Shown: positions 50,695-59,825 of the stretch, piece by piece
Layout of the letters: every line of letters begins with the position of its first letter
Position numbering within the stretch: the stretch's first letter is position 1
Source of the DNA: Sandaracinus amylolyticus
GTDB lineage: Bacteria > Myxococcota_A > Polyangia > Polyangiales > Sandaracinaceae
Assembly (NCBI RefSeq): GCF_000737325.1
Contig: NZ_CP011125.1
Location: forward strand, 2,480,001-2,544,000
Reading direction: 5' to 3'
DNA: 64,000 nucleotides
The notes under the pieces: model-generated
The model's input: only the letters and a program-made list of their open reading frames with translations
The model's database searches: none
Told to the model about the DNA's origin: nothing
Program-made: the position numbers and the translations under genes

Positions 50695-52128
50695 GTGCTC
50701 CAGCCGGGGGATCGGGTCGCGCACTACGAGATCGTCACGCACCTGCGCTCGGGCGGGATGGCGGCGCTCTACCTCGCGCGTCGCGTCGGTCCGGCGGGCT
50801 TCGCGCGCGACGTCGCGATCAAGCTCGTGCACCCGCACCTCGCGGAGGACGAGTCGTTCCGCCGGATGTTCGTCGACGAGGCGCGCCTCTCCGCGCGCAT
50901 CGTCCACCCCAACGTGGTGCACGTGGAGGAGCTCGGCGAAGAGCGCGGCCGCTACTTCCTCGTGATGGAGTACGTGCACGGCGCGTCGCTCTCGCAGATC
51001 CTCGATCGACTGCGACGCGCCGGGCGCTGGATCGAGCCCGACGTCGCGGTGCGCATCGCGATCGCGGTCGCGGAGGGTCTGCACGCGGCGCACGAGACGC
51101 GCGGCGACGACGGCGAGCCGCTCGATCTCGTGCATCGCGACGTGAGCCCGTCGAACGTGCTCGTGACCGAGCAGGGCCACGTGAAGCTGATCGACTTCGG
51201 CATCGCGAAGGCACGCGGGCGCGCGCAGGAGACGGAGAGCGGCGTCCTCAAGGGCAAGACGCGCTACATGTCGCCCGAGCAGGCGCGCGGAGAGCGCGTC
51301 GATCGCCGCACCGACGTGTTCGCGCTCGGCATCGTGCTCTGGGAGATGCTCGCGGCGCGTCGCTTCTTCGGCGAGCGCGGCGACGTCGACGTCCTGCGCG
51401 AGCTGATCCGCGGGCCCGAGACGCCGCGGCTCGGCGAGCTCGCGCCGGGGATCGATCCCGCGCTCGAGCGCGTGGTGGCGAAGGCGCTCGCGAACGACGC
51501 GCGCGAGCGGTACGCGAGCGCGCTCGAGCTGAGGCAGGCGCTCGTCGAGGCCGCGCCGCGCGCCGCGCTGGTCGACGCGAGCGGTCTCGCGGAGACGGTG
51601 CGCGTCGCCTACGACGGGCCGATCCCGCGGCCGATCGCGCCGGCGGGCGTGGTCCCCGCGATCCAGGTGACGTTCGCCGAGGCGCCCACCGCGTCGTCCG
51701 CGAAGCGGCGCGCCGATGCCGTGGACGCGGCATCGACGCCGGCGCGCGTCGCGGCGCCCCGCAGCGCGATGCGCTGGGTCGCGACCGGCGCGGTGGTGGT
51801 GATCGCGGCGGCGATCGCGGCCGCGCTCGGGATGACGTCCGCGGAGCCCGAGGGCGTCGCGTCGCCTGCGCCGATGGTCCCGGTGCCTGCGGCCGCTGCG
51901 CCGCCGCCGGCGGCCGAGGTCGCGCCAGCGCCGGCGATCGAGGTCGTGCCTCCGCCGGTCGAGGTGCGCGCCGCGTCGACGCTCGAAGTCGTCCCCGCGA
52001 CGGCAGCGCCGGCTCGCGAGGTACGGTCCGCACCGTCGTCCACGCCTCGCGCGCGAGCGCGCGCCGCGCCGCGCGCTCGCCACGAGCTGATCGACGGCGT
52101 GCCGATCGCCGACGACGGCGCGTTCTGA
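50695..52128 (+). CDS. Ser/Thr protein kinase
   Basis: A 477-aa Hanks-type kinase. The catalytic domain (about residues 11-285) has a glycine loop (LRSGGMAALYLA), VAIKLVHPHL with the ATP-anchoring Lys, the catalytic loop HRDVSPSN, IDFGIAKA and RYMSPEQARGE. The loop HRDVSPSN in place of HRDLKPEN is a common myxobacterial variant and keeps the catalytic Asp and the Asn. A transmembrane helix (VATGAVVVIAAAIAAALGM) is followed by a Pro/Ala-rich periplasmic tail without a recognisable domain. GTG start at 50695. The divergent FHA activator may read its output. Confidence 0.93.
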   Translation: MLQPGDRVAHYEIVTHLRSGGMAALYLARRVGPAGFARDVAIKLVHPHLAEDESFRRMFVDEARLSARIVHPNVVHVEELGEERGRYFLVMEYVHGASLSQILDRLRRAGRWIEPDVAVRIAIAVAEGLHAAHETRGDDGEPLDLVHRDVSPSNVLVTEQGHVKLIDFGIAKARGRAQETESGVLKGKTRYMSPEQARGERVDRRTDVFALGIVLWEMLAARRFFGERGDVDVLRELIRGPETPRLGELAPGIDPALERVVAKALANDARERYASALELRQALVEAAPRAALVDASGLAETVRVAYDGPIPRPIAPAGVVPAIQVTFAEAPTASSAKRRADAVDAASTPARVAAPRSAMRWVATGAVVVIAAAIAAALGMTSAEPEGVASPAPMVPVPAAAAPPPAAEVAPAPAIEVVPPPVEVRAASTLEVVPATAAPAREVRSAPSSTPRARARAAPRARHELIDGVPIADDGAF

Positions 52129-52160
52129 TCTCCTCCTCGTCGCCGCCCGCGCATCGCGCG

Positions 52161-53687
52161 ATGATGCGCGCGATGGGGCTCGAGCAATGGGTCAGCAGCG
52201 CGGCGGGCGCGCTCTTCCTCGCGCTGGGCGTGCTGTGCCTCGTGCGCGGCGCGCGCAGCCCGCTCGCGCCGCCGCTCGCGTTCCTGTGCATCACGCTCTT
52301 CGTCTACGACGTCCTCGAGGTCGCGCGGAACTTCACCGACGATCCCGTCTGGGACTTCCTCGACGCCGGCGCGGCCGCGCTGGTCGCGCCTCCGACGCTC
52401 TATCTCGTCGCGGCGTTCGTCGGGAAGCGGCGCGCCCTCCGCGTCCCGCTCGTCGTCGCGACCACGTACTTCGTCGGCCTCGCGCTCGTCTGCGTCTCCG
52501 CCATCGTCGTGCCCTCGCTCGCGTGGTTCGCAGGGAGCGACGCGTGGGCGCTCGCGATGCTCGGCGGGATGCTGCCGACCTTCGGCGTGGTGCCGTTCCT
52601 GCTCGCGCAGCACGCGCGGCGCGCCGGCCCCGAGGAGCGCGCGCGCACCCAGCTCTTCGCGGTCGCGTTCGTGCTCGGCGTCGGCGGCGTCACCTCGGAC
52701 CTCGCGGCGATCGCGGGCGCCGTCGCGCCGCGCGTCGCCGCCGTCGGGCTCCTGATCGGCGTGCTCCTGCTCGGCGCGCTCGCGCTGCGCGCGCGCGTCA
52801 TCGAGCGCATCACGGGCCTCGCGATCGTCAACGCGATCGCGCTCGCGGGCCTGGCGATCCTCGGGCACCTCATCGTGCTCGAGTGGCTCGGCGATCAGAC
52901 GACGCTGATGGTGCTCGGCGCCGTCGCGGTCACGCTCGCGCTGCTCGCCGCGCTGCGCCCGCTGGTCTCCACGCTGACCGAGGAGCGCGAGCGGACGCGT
53001 CACCTCGCGACGATGGGCCGCCTCTCCGCCCAGATGGCGCACGACCTCAAGAACCCGCTCGCCGCGATCAAGGGCGCCGCGCAGTTCCTCGCGGAAGAGC
53101 GGCGGCAGGGCCGCTCGATCGACGAGCAGGACGCGTTCGTCTCGCTGATCCTCGAGCAGGCCGAGCGCCTCGGGCGCGTGGTCGACGAGTACCAGCGGCT
53201 CGGGCGCGTCGAGGCGGTGCTCGCGCCGGTCGCGCTCGAGCGTCTCGCGCAGGAGATCGCGACCGCGCAGCGCGCCGCCGCGCGCGGGGAGGGCATCGAG
53301 GTCGCGTGCGACGTGCGCGGCGAGGTCGGCGTGACCCAGGCCGATCAGGACCTCCTGCGCGCCGCGCTCGAGAACCTCGTGCGCAACGCGCGCGAGGCGC
53401 TGGTCGCCGCAGGACGAGAGCGCGGGCGCGTGACGATCGTCGTCGAGGGCGGCGAGCGCGAGATCGTGCTGCGCGTCGAGGACGACGGACCGGGCATGGA
53501 CGCGCGCACCCGCGAGCGCGCGTTCGACGACTTCTACACGACCAAGGCGACCGGCTCGGGGCTCGGTCTCGCGTACGTCGCGCGCGTGGCCCAGGCGCAC
53601 GGCGGTCGCGCGCGCATCGAGAGCGAGGAAGGCATCGGCACGAGCGTCGAGCTCGCGCTGCCGCGCGTCGTCACGGCTCCACGCTGA
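52161..53687 (+). CDS. Membrane histidine kinase with 7-8 helix sensor region
   Basis: A 508-aa kinase. The first 270 residues form seven or eight hydrophobic helices (for example AAGALFLALGVLCLVRGARS and GLAIVNAIALAGLAILGHLI), a receptor-like sensor without a periplasmic domain. The phosphoacceptor His294 is in QMAHDLKNPLAAIKGAAQFL, and the ATPase domain shows NLVRNAREAL, EDDGPGMD and GSGLGLAYVARV. It resembles AtoS/NtrB-type kinases, which feed NtrC-type regulators; the intact regulator at 47645-49009 is the nearest candidate. The ATG at 52161 is followed by two more in frame, so the start is uncertain by 1-4 residues. Confidence 0.92.
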   Translation: MMRAMGLEQWVSSAAGALFLALGVLCLVRGARSPLAPPLAFLCITLFVYDVLEVARNFTDDPVWDFLDAGAAALVAPPTLYLVAAFVGKRRALRVPLVVATTYFVGLALVCVSAIVVPSLAWFAGSDAWALAMLGGMLPTFGVVPFLLAQHARRAGPEERARTQLFAVAFVLGVGGVTSDLAAIAGAVAPRVAAVGLLIGVLLLGALALRARVIERITGLAIVNAIALAGLAILGHLIVLEWLGDQTTLMVLGAVAVTLALLAALRPLVSTLTEERERTRHLATMGRLSAQMAHDLKNPLAAIKGAAQFLAEERRQGRSIDEQDAFVSLILEQAERLGRVVDEYQRLGRVEAVLAPVALERLAQEIATAQRAAARGEGIEVACDVRGEVGVTQADQDLLRAALENLVRNAREALVAAGRERGRVTIVVEGGEREIVLRVEDDGPGMDARTRERAFDDFYTTKATGSGLGLAYVARVAQAHGGRARIESEEGIGTSVELALPRVVTAPR

Positions 53688-54159
53688 ACACGACGCCGCG
53701 CTCTTCGCGCGCGGCGTCTTTCCAGAGCTCCAGCATCTTCGAGAAGTACGCCCACACGTACTCGAGATCTTCTTCGTCGAGATCGCCGTAGTCCTGCTTC
53801 GGGATCCGGTAGTACGCGGCGCGCAGCTTCGCGCGATCCCAGCCCCCGAGCGCCCGCGCGATGCGCTGCACCTGATCGGGCGCCTTCACCGTCACGATGA
53901 GCTCGTCGCCGTCGTGCAGGCGGCGGCCTCCGAGGATCGTCCACGAGAGCGGCGGCGCGCCGTTGCCGAACGAGAGACGACCGTCGGTGAGCGCGCGGTG
54001 GATTGCGTCCCACGCCTTGTCGAGCTCGCACGTCGTCGCTGGATCCCAGCGCTCCTCGAGCTCGCTCACGATGGCGCGCACCTCGGCGTCCGAGCTCGCG
54101 TCGCCCAGGCGCGCGAGGGTGTCGTCGTCGACCGCGAAGAGCACGCCGCGTCCGCTCAT
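53671..54159 (-). CDS. DUF1877 (YfbM-type) protein
   Basis: A 162-aa soluble protein of the DUF1877 family: MSGRGVLFAVDDDTLARLGD at the start, LDKAWDAIHRALTDGRL, GGRRLHDGDELIVTVKAPDQ, and YYRIPKQDYGDLDEEDLEYV with a helical C-terminus. These are conserved landmarks of YfbM-like proteins, which have no established reaction. Its 3' end overlaps the convergent histidine-kinase gene by 17 bp. It diverges from the permease gene. Confidence 0.88.
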   Translation of the reverse strand: MSGRGVLFAVDDDTLARLGDASSDAEVRAIVSELEERWDPATTCELDKAWDAIHRALTDGRLSFGNGAPPLSWTILGGRRLHDGDELIVTVKAPDQVQRIARALGGWDRAKLRAAYYRIPKQDYGDLDEEDLEYVWAYFSKMLELWKDAAREERGVVFSVEP

Positions 54160-54221
54160 GGGCGCGCATCCTACTCGATCGCGATCACGACGCTGCTCGC
54201 TCGCGATAGGCTGCGCTCGGA

Positions 54222-55578
54222 ATGGCTGGTGAGTCCTCCCTCCGCCGCGAGATCGGCACGCTCGCCGCGGCCGCGATCGTGATCAACGCCACGATCGGCA
54301 CCGGCATCTTCAGGAAGCCCGCGGAGGTCGTGCAGCAGGCGGGCTCGATCGAGGCCGCGCTGCTCGTGTGGGCGCTCGGCGCGGCGGTCGCGCTCGCGGG
54401 CGCGCTCTGCTTCGCCGAGCTCTCGGCGTCGATGCCGCGCACCGGCGGCATCTACGAGTACCTGCGGCGCGCGTGGGGCCCGCGCCTCGCGTTCCTCTAC
54501 GGCTGGGCGAAGATGACGCTGCTCCTGCCGAGCGCGGTCGGCAGCTTCGCGCTCCTCGCGGCGGAGTCGATCGCCGCGCTCGCAGGGTGGGAGCAGGACC
54601 GTGCGCGCGACGCGGTCGTCGCGATGATCGTCATCGCCGCGTGCGCGGCCGGCCGCGAACGTGCTCGGCGTGCGCGCGTCCGCGGTGCAGCAGGCGCTGA
54701 TCACGACCGTGAAGTACGCGGGCGTGCTGCTGCTGGCGGTGCTCGGTCTGCTCGCGCCGCTGGTCGCGGGCGCCGAGGTGCCGGTGCCCGCCGACCCGCC
54801 CGCGTTCGCGTCCGCGCCGACCGCCGCGGGCGTGTTCGCCGCGCTCGTCGCCGCGATGTGGGCCTACGACGGGTGGGCCGATCTCTCGAGCCTCGCCGGC
54901 GAGACCCGCGACCCGTCGCGCACGCTCCCGCGGGCGCTCGTCCTCGGGACGCTCGCGGTGGGCGTCGCGTACCTGCTCGCGAACCTCGGCTATGCGCGCG
55001 TGCTCGGCGTCGAAGGTCTGCGACGGTCGACCGACGGCAGCGGCATGGCCGCGGCGCACCTCGCGACGCTCACGCTGGGCGCCGCCGGGCGCGCGCTGCT
55101 CGCGTCGCTCGTGCTCGTCTCGTGCGTCGGCGGGTGCATGGCGTCGCTGCTCACCAACTCGCGCACCTTCGTCCCGATGGCGACCGACGGCGTGTTCGTC
55201 GAGTGGCTCGGTCGCGTGTGGGCGCGCACCGGCGTCCCCGCGAACGCGATCGTGGTCGGCGCGATCCTCGGCGCGGCCTACGTGAGCTCGCGCTCGTTCG
55301 AGCAGCTGACGAACGCGTTCGTCGTCGGCTACTTCCCGTTCTACGCGCTGGCGGTGCTCGGCCTCTTCCGGATGCGCGCGAAGGAGCCGGACCTGCCGCG
55401 CCCGTTCCGCGTCCCGCTCCACCCGCTGCCCGCGATCGTGTTCCTGGTCGGCGCAGCGTGCGTGATGGCCGGCGCCGCGACGGGGCTCGACGGCTCGAGC
55501 GTCATCGCCGCCGTGGTGATCGCCGCGGGCGTGCCGGTCTCGTTCGTGTGGCTGCGCGCCGGTCGCCCGGCGGGCTGA
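54222..55578 (+). pseudogene. APC-family amino acid permease disrupted by a frameshift
   Basis: Two consecutive frames encode one amino acid/polyamine permease. The first (from the ATG at 54222) gives TLAAAAIVINATIGTGIFRK, PRTGGIYEYLRRAWG and helices up to AMIVIAACAA. The second, in the next frame from 54655, continues NVLGVRASAVQQALITTVKY through helices 5-12 to the TGA at 55576-55578. The shift coincides with GGCCGGCC (54647-54654); removing one GGCC restores GCG GCC GCG AAC and a continuous 450-residue protein of family length. It is either a recent 4-bp duplication mutation or an assembly error. Function, if intact, would be amino acid uptake or exchange. Confidence 0.85.
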
Positions 55579-56000
55579 TCGCGGTTCCGCCTCTTCACCG
55601 TGCGGCTTCGGTGTGCACGCTCGCGCAAGGGCGCGCTGGCGCGCGCTCGCAGCTGTTTCGGTTGGGTCTCGTCGAGCGGGCCGCTCGCGGTGGGGGCGCG
55701 CCGTGGGCGCCGACGCCGCGGAGCGCCACACGAGGCTCGACCGGGGCTCCTCGGACGTGCGCGGAGCGCCACCCGAGGCTCGACCGGCGCTCCCCGGACG
55801 TGCGGGGCGCGCCACACGAGGCTCGACCGGGGCTCCCCGGACGTGCGCGGCGCGCCACGCGAGGCTCGACCGGCGCTCCTCGGACGTGCGCGGAGCGCCA
55901 CCCGAGGGTCGAGCGGCGCTCCTCGCACGTGCGCGGAGCGCTGCACGAGCCTCACGTGGCGCTCCGCGACGGCGCGAGCCGTGCGCGCGACGCGCGAGCC
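55579..56000. repeat. 43-bp tandem repeat array after the permease gene
   Basis: This 422-bp gene-free gap holds six tandem units starting at 55732, 55775, 55818, 55861, 55904 and 55947, each exactly 43 bp after the last; a partial unit precedes them and the sixth is degenerate. Units begin GAGGCTCGACCGG. Unit 4 contains the perfect inverted repeat GGCGCTCC (55872-55879) and GGAGCGCC (55892-55899); other units keep it with one or two changes. A period of 43 cannot be a protein repeat. Nothing recognisable occurs at 55579-55700. Confidence 0.85.
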
Positions 56001-56663
56001 TCACGCCGGCGCGGGCGCCGGATCCTCGTCGGCCCGGCGACGGCGGCGATCCTCGATGCGGAAGAAGCGCGCAGGCCAGTCGCGCGGCAGCCCTCGCTCG
56101 GCAGCGCGTGCCACGAGCGCGGCGTGCAGCCCGTCGCGCTCGCGCGTGAGGTCCAGCGCGAGCTCCTCGCGGCCGACCCGCGCCGCGCCGCGGACCTGCG
56201 CGCTGGCGGCGGTGCGATCGAGCGCCGCCTGCGCGGCGTCGGACCAGCGCGCGAGCGGCGCGCGATGCGCGTCGAGGAGCGCGTCGCCGGAGATCGTGAG
56301 CCACGCCTTCACGCTCGCGACCTGCCGCGAGAGCGCGCGCGCGACCCACGCGCTCGGCGCGGTGTCGAAGAAGCGCGTCCAGCGCGCCGAGGACCGCGGC
56401 GCTTCGAGCGCGAGCCGACGGCCGAAGTCGGCGCACGCGTCGTCGAGGCGCCCGTTCGCGACGGCGCGCAGCGCGCTGGCGCTCGCCTCGGCGATGCGCG
56501 CCGAGCGATCGCGGGCGCGCGCGGCGTCGACGAGCGAGAGCCAATCGTCGCTCCGTGTGAGCAGATCGGCGGCGTCCTCGTCCGCTTCGAGCGCGGCACG
56601 GGTGAAGAGGATCTCGTCCTCGAGCGAGTCGAGCGATTCGTCGGACCCCAGCTTGCGCGGCAT
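56001..56663 (-). CDS. Hypothetical helical protein
   Basis: A 220-aa soluble, mostly helical protein without signal peptide. It starts MPRKLGSDESLDSLEDEILF after an excellent ribosome binding site (GGAGGG, 7 nt from the ATG at 56663). The middle (LVDAARARDRSARIAEASAS and WTRFFDTAPSAWVARALSRQ) and the basic, Arg-rich C-terminus (FFRIEDRRRRRADEDPAPAP) give no family I know. Codon use is normal for this genome, so it is very probably real. It is convergent with the 43-bp repeat array. Confidence 0.65.
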   Translation of the reverse strand: MPRKLGSDESLDSLEDEILFTRAALEADEDAADLLTRSDDWLSLVDAARARDRSARIAEASASALRAVANGRLDDACADFGRRLALEAPRSSARWTRFFDTAPSAWVARALSRQVASVKAWLTISGDALLDAHRAPLARWSDAAQAALDRTAASAQVRGAARVGREELALDLTRERDGLHAALVARAAERGLPRDWPARFFRIEDRRRRRADEDPAPAPA

Positions 56664-56803
56664 GTCGTTGCCCTCCCGCCGCGCAGCGTAGCGCACGGGT
56701 CCGGGATGCGGGTCGGGGCCGGCTGCGGGCTCGGGCTCCACGAGACCGGGCGAAGGCGTTGGACTCGCAGCCGTCGGAAGGACGGGCTGCTACGTCTCCA
56801 CGG

Positions 56804-57121
56804 ATGAGTGAGGACTCGGCTCGGCCCCTGGCCCACGCGGGTCGCGAGGAGCAAGCACGGGAGCTGTTTCCCTATCGTGAGCAGACGCCCGAGGAGTATG
56901 CCGCTCGCCATTTCCACGAGTGGATGTGCTTCTCCTTCGACGAGTTCCGCTACTCGGACCCGGAGTTGGACGCCTGGATCGCACGGCTCGGCCAGATCTT
57001 CTTCGAGCGCCCGGGAGCGCCGTCGGTCGAAGAGCTCCGCGCGCGGTTCCTGACGCCCGAGGAGATCGAGGCCATTCACGAGCGGGATCAAGAGGAGCTC
57101 CGATCAGGAACTCGGGCGTGA
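56804..57121 (+). CDS. Small hypothetical protein with atypical codon use
   Basis: A 105-aa soluble protein: MSEDSARPLAHAGREEQARE, RHFHEWMCFSFDEFRYSDPE and FFERPGAPSVEELRARFLTP. It is acidic with a Phe/Tyr/Trp-rich centre and a helical end, and looks like a genuine protein. Yet its third positions contain many A and T (for example TTT, TAT, CGT, TTG), unlike neighbouring genes. That suggests later arrival in the genome. The ATG at 56804 is preferred over one 45 bp upstream, where the peptide looks random. Family unknown. Confidence 0.6.
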   Translation: MSEDSARPLAHAGREEQARELFPYREQTPEEYAARHFHEWMCFSFDEFRYSDPELDAWIARLGQIFFERPGAPSVEELRARFLTPEEIEAIHERDQEELRSGTRA

Positions 57122-57499
57122 CGAGCTCGTGCAGGCAGCCGGCCTGCCCGGTCGACGCGAATGCGCAGCAGAGCCCGACACGCGAGCGTCGGGGCCGCGG
57201 CGAAGCGCGGACCGGGCGCGAGCCATTCCTCACCCGGTCGATCGAGACGGCAGAACCGCCGTGCCGGGCGGGAGGGGGCGGGTCCGGCGGCCTCGTGCGA
57301 CGGGGGCCGCCGAGGCCGACCACAGACTGATCGCAGTCGTCGCGACGACGCGCAGAGCGCGTGTCGCGACGCGCCCGCCGCCTCCCAACCACCGAACCAC
57401 GATCGAACAGCAGCCCGGAGCACCTCGGCCGCCGGACCCGCCCCCTCCCGCCGTCCACCGGAGCCTTCCCGACGAAGATCGCGCCGCGCCGCGCGTCGA
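57122..57499. repeat. Intergenic region with a perfect 26-bp inverted repeat
   Basis: Arms at 57267-57292 (beginning GGCGGGAGGGGGCGGG) and 57427-57452 are exact complements, separated by 134 bp. The region between a plus-strand and a minus-strand gene end contains no credible gene. Transcribed, it could form a very stable stem. No transposase or target duplication is seen. Confidence 0.7.
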
Positions 57500-58357
57500 C
57501 TACCCGCTCTGGAAGACCACCCACGCGCGCTCGAAGCGCTGCGCGCGCAGGTCCTCGTCGCGGATCAGCACGTAGAGCGTCCCGAGATCGACCCACGTGA
57601 AGCGGTCGTCCTCGGGCTTCAGCTGCCACAGGAGTCGCCAGCTCTGCGCCTCGGACTCGGCGCGCCGGAGATCCGCGCTGCGCCACGTGCGCGGATCGCC
57701 GCCCGCGTGCACGCCGCTCGACGCGAGCTCCGCGGTGATGCGCCCGTCGCGCTGAAGCCACTGCGCGTGACCGCCGACCTGCTGGCGCAGCGCCGGGATG
57801 CCGCGACCCTGCGCGAGCGAGAAGCGCTCGACGTAGTCGCGGTACGTGCGCTCCGCCGCCTCGCCGGTGATCTCGAGCGACGCGTACGCGCGATCGTCGG
57901 GCCACGGCAGCGTGAGCCCTGCGCCTGCGACCAGGGGCTCCTCGTCGAACGGGATCGCGCCCTCGGGCGGCTCGACGTCGACGGCGCGCGCCGGATCGGG
58001 CGCGTAGACGAGCGCGAAGCCCGACGCGTGCGCGGGGTCGTAGCCCCAGGGCTGCTCCTCGACGTCGTAGAAGAGCGAGAGCACGCCGTCGGTCGGCAGC
58101 GCGACGTCGAGCTCGCGCACCGCCGCGCACTTCTGCGCGGCGTGCTGCAGCTCGCGGAAGTCGAGCTGGCCCACGAAGCTCAGCGGCCCGCGATCCGAGC
58201 GCGGCCACGCGACGCCCGGCGGGAGCAGCGGCGCACCGCCGAGCCGGGTGCGTGTGAGCTCGCCGTCCTCGGCGGGGCTCAAGAAGAGGCAGGGGGCGAT
58301 CGAGGCTTCGATGCGTTCGCGGACCGCTTCGATCTCGGCGGGGAGCTCGAGCCGCAT
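57500..58357 (-). CDS. DUF1963 (YwqG-type) protein
   Basis: A 285-aa soluble protein of the DUF1963 family. Landmarks: TRLGGAPLLPPGVAWPRSDR, GPLSFVGQLDF, GVLSLFYDVEEQPWGYDP, a central QQVGGHAQWLQRD, and LLWQLKPEDDRFTWVDLGTL before VLIRDEDL. These match YwqG-like proteins, whose biochemical role is not established. The ATG at 58357 is the natural family start; upstream sequence is part of another repeat region. It lies downstream of the metallophosphoesterase gene on the same strand, 270 bp away. Confidence 0.9.
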   Translation of the reverse strand: MRLELPAEIEAVRERIEASIAPCLFLSPAEDGELTRTRLGGAPLLPPGVAWPRSDRGPLSFVGQLDFRELQHAAQKCAAVRELDVALPTDGVLSLFYDVEEQPWGYDPAHASGFALVYAPDPARAVDVEPPEGAIPFDEEPLVAGAGLTLPWPDDRAYASLEITGEAAERTYRDYVERFSLAQGRGIPALRQQVGGHAQWLQRDGRITAELASSGVHAGGDPRTWRSADLRRAESEAQSWRLLWQLKPEDDRFTWVDLGTLYVLIRDEDLRAQRFERAWVVFQSG

Positions 58358-58423
58358 GAGGACGGACAGGATGGTGCGGGCCGGTGCGAAGGCGCAATCG
58401 AGATCGAACGCTCGGACCAGCGG

Positions 58424-58617
58424 GAGTGCTCGGCCGCGGCGCGCCCGCACGGGAGCGTGCGGAGCACGCGGACGGAAGGGCGCGGCGTGGCCGAGCCGAT
58501 GATCGCCAGGTGGAGTGCTCGGCTGCGGCGCGCCCGCACGGGAGCGTGCGGAGCACGCGGACGGAAGGGCGCGGCGTGGCCGAGCCGATGATCGCCAGGT
58601 GGAGTGCTCGGCCGCGG
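58424..58617. repeat. 89-bp direct repeat, two full copies and a partial third
   Basis: Copies begin at 58424, 58513 and 58602 (partial), each opening GAGTGCTCGGC. The two full copies differ at one base. Each contains the hairpin GCGTGC-GGA-GCACGC. The array fills the gap between the metallophosphoesterase and DUF1963 genes and reaches within 70 bp of the latter's start, so it may affect that gene's expression. Confidence 0.85.
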
Positions 58618-58627
58618 AGGCGGTCTC

Positions 58628-59779
58628 TCAGCGCGCGGCGACGAGCCGCACGACGCTGATCTCCGATCGCGAGCCCACGCGCAGGGGCGGGCCCCAATAT
58701 CCGGTGCCCTCGCTGACCCACAGCCACGTGCGCGCGACGCGATGCAGGCCCGAGAGGAACGGCTGCTCGAGCTTCACGAGCAGCCCGAACGGCTGCATCT
58801 GACCGCCGTGCGTGTGTCCCGAGAGCTGCAGCGCGACCCCGGCGCGCGCCGCGGCGTCGATGCTCCGCGGCTGGTGCGCGAGCAGCACGACCGGCACGCC
58901 CTCGGGCGCGCCCTCGAGGGCGAGCTCCACGTCGGAGCGATCCCCGAAGTGCGGCGCGATCACGTCGTCGATCCCCGCGACCACCAGCGCGGCGCCGTCG
59001 TGATCGATCACGTCGTGCTCGTTGCGCAGCACGCGCGCGCCGAGCGTCGCGACGTGGCGCGCCCACGCGTCGGCGCCGGAGAAGTACTCGTGGTTGCCGG
59101 TGACGAAGAACACGCCGTGGCGCGCGCGCAGCTCGGAGAGCGGCGCGACCCCGCGCGCGAGCGCCGCGACCGAGCCGTCGACGAGGTCGCCGGTGATCGC
59201 GATCACGTCCGGCGCGAGCGCGTTGGTGCGCGCGACGAGGCGCTCGACGAACGCGCGATCGATCGTGGGCCCGACGTGCACGTCGCTGAGCTGCACGATG
59301 CGGAACCCCTCGAGCGCTGCCGGAAGCCCCTCGATCGGCACGTCGACCTCGCGCAGCACGGGACCGCGGCGCACCCGCGCGATGCCCGCGGCGACGAGCG
59401 AGAGCGCGCCGACCGTCGCGGTCGCCGCGACCCAGCGTGCGCCGAGGAACGGCGCGCCGTCGGGATCGACCGCCGCGAGCAGCACGCGGGCGAGATCGAT
59501 CGGGAGCAGCAGCACGTCGAGATAGAAGATCGTGCCGAGCCACGAGTACCCGAGCCACGCGAGCGGGGTCGCGATCGACGGGCGCACGGTGCGCGCCGAG
59601 AGGATCGCGGCGGGCACGAGCACGCCGAGCACCGCGAGCGCGACGCCGCCGAGCAGCTCCCACGGCGCGCCCCACGCGGGATCGCGGAACAGGCGCAGCC
59701 ACGCGTAGCCGTGGAGCAGCGCGCTCACGCTGCCGACGACCCCGAGGAACACGATCAACCGCCGCGGTGAGATCCGCAT
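58628..59779 (-). CDS. Membrane metallophosphoesterase (YaeI-like)
   Basis: A 383-aa protein. The first 130 residues contain four membrane helices (LIVFLGVVGSVSALLHGYAW and LGGVALAVLGVLVPAAILSA among them). The phosphoesterase domain follows with all metal-binding motifs: VQLSDVHVG, AITGDLVDG, TGNHEYFSG, LAHQPR and LSGHTHGGQ. The two-metal site should hydrolyse a phosphodiester or pyrophosphate; close relatives such as YaeI are lipid-associated phosphodiesterases. The ATG at 59779 opens the first helix. It diverges from the amine oxidase gene across 46 bp. Confidence 0.93.
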   Translation of the reverse strand: MRISPRRLIVFLGVVGSVSALLHGYAWLRLFRDPAWGAPWELLGGVALAVLGVLVPAAILSARTVRPSIATPLAWLGYSWLGTIFYLDVLLLPIDLARVLLAAVDPDGAPFLGARWVAATATVGALSLVAAGIARVRRGPVLREVDVPIEGLPAALEGFRIVQLSDVHVGPTIDRAFVERLVARTNALAPDVIAITGDLVDGSVAALARGVAPLSELRARHGVFFVTGNHEYFSGADAWARHVATLGARVLRNEHDVIDHDGAALVVAGIDDVIAPHFGDRSDVELALEGAPEGVPVVLLAHQPRSIDAAARAGVALQLSGHTHGGQMQPFGLLVKLEQPFLSGLHRVARTWLWVSEGTGYWGPPLRVGSRSEISVVRLVAAR

Positions 59780-59825
59780 CGCGCCAGTGTCTGGGGCGAT
59801 TCGGCGCGGTCGCACGTGAAGAAAC

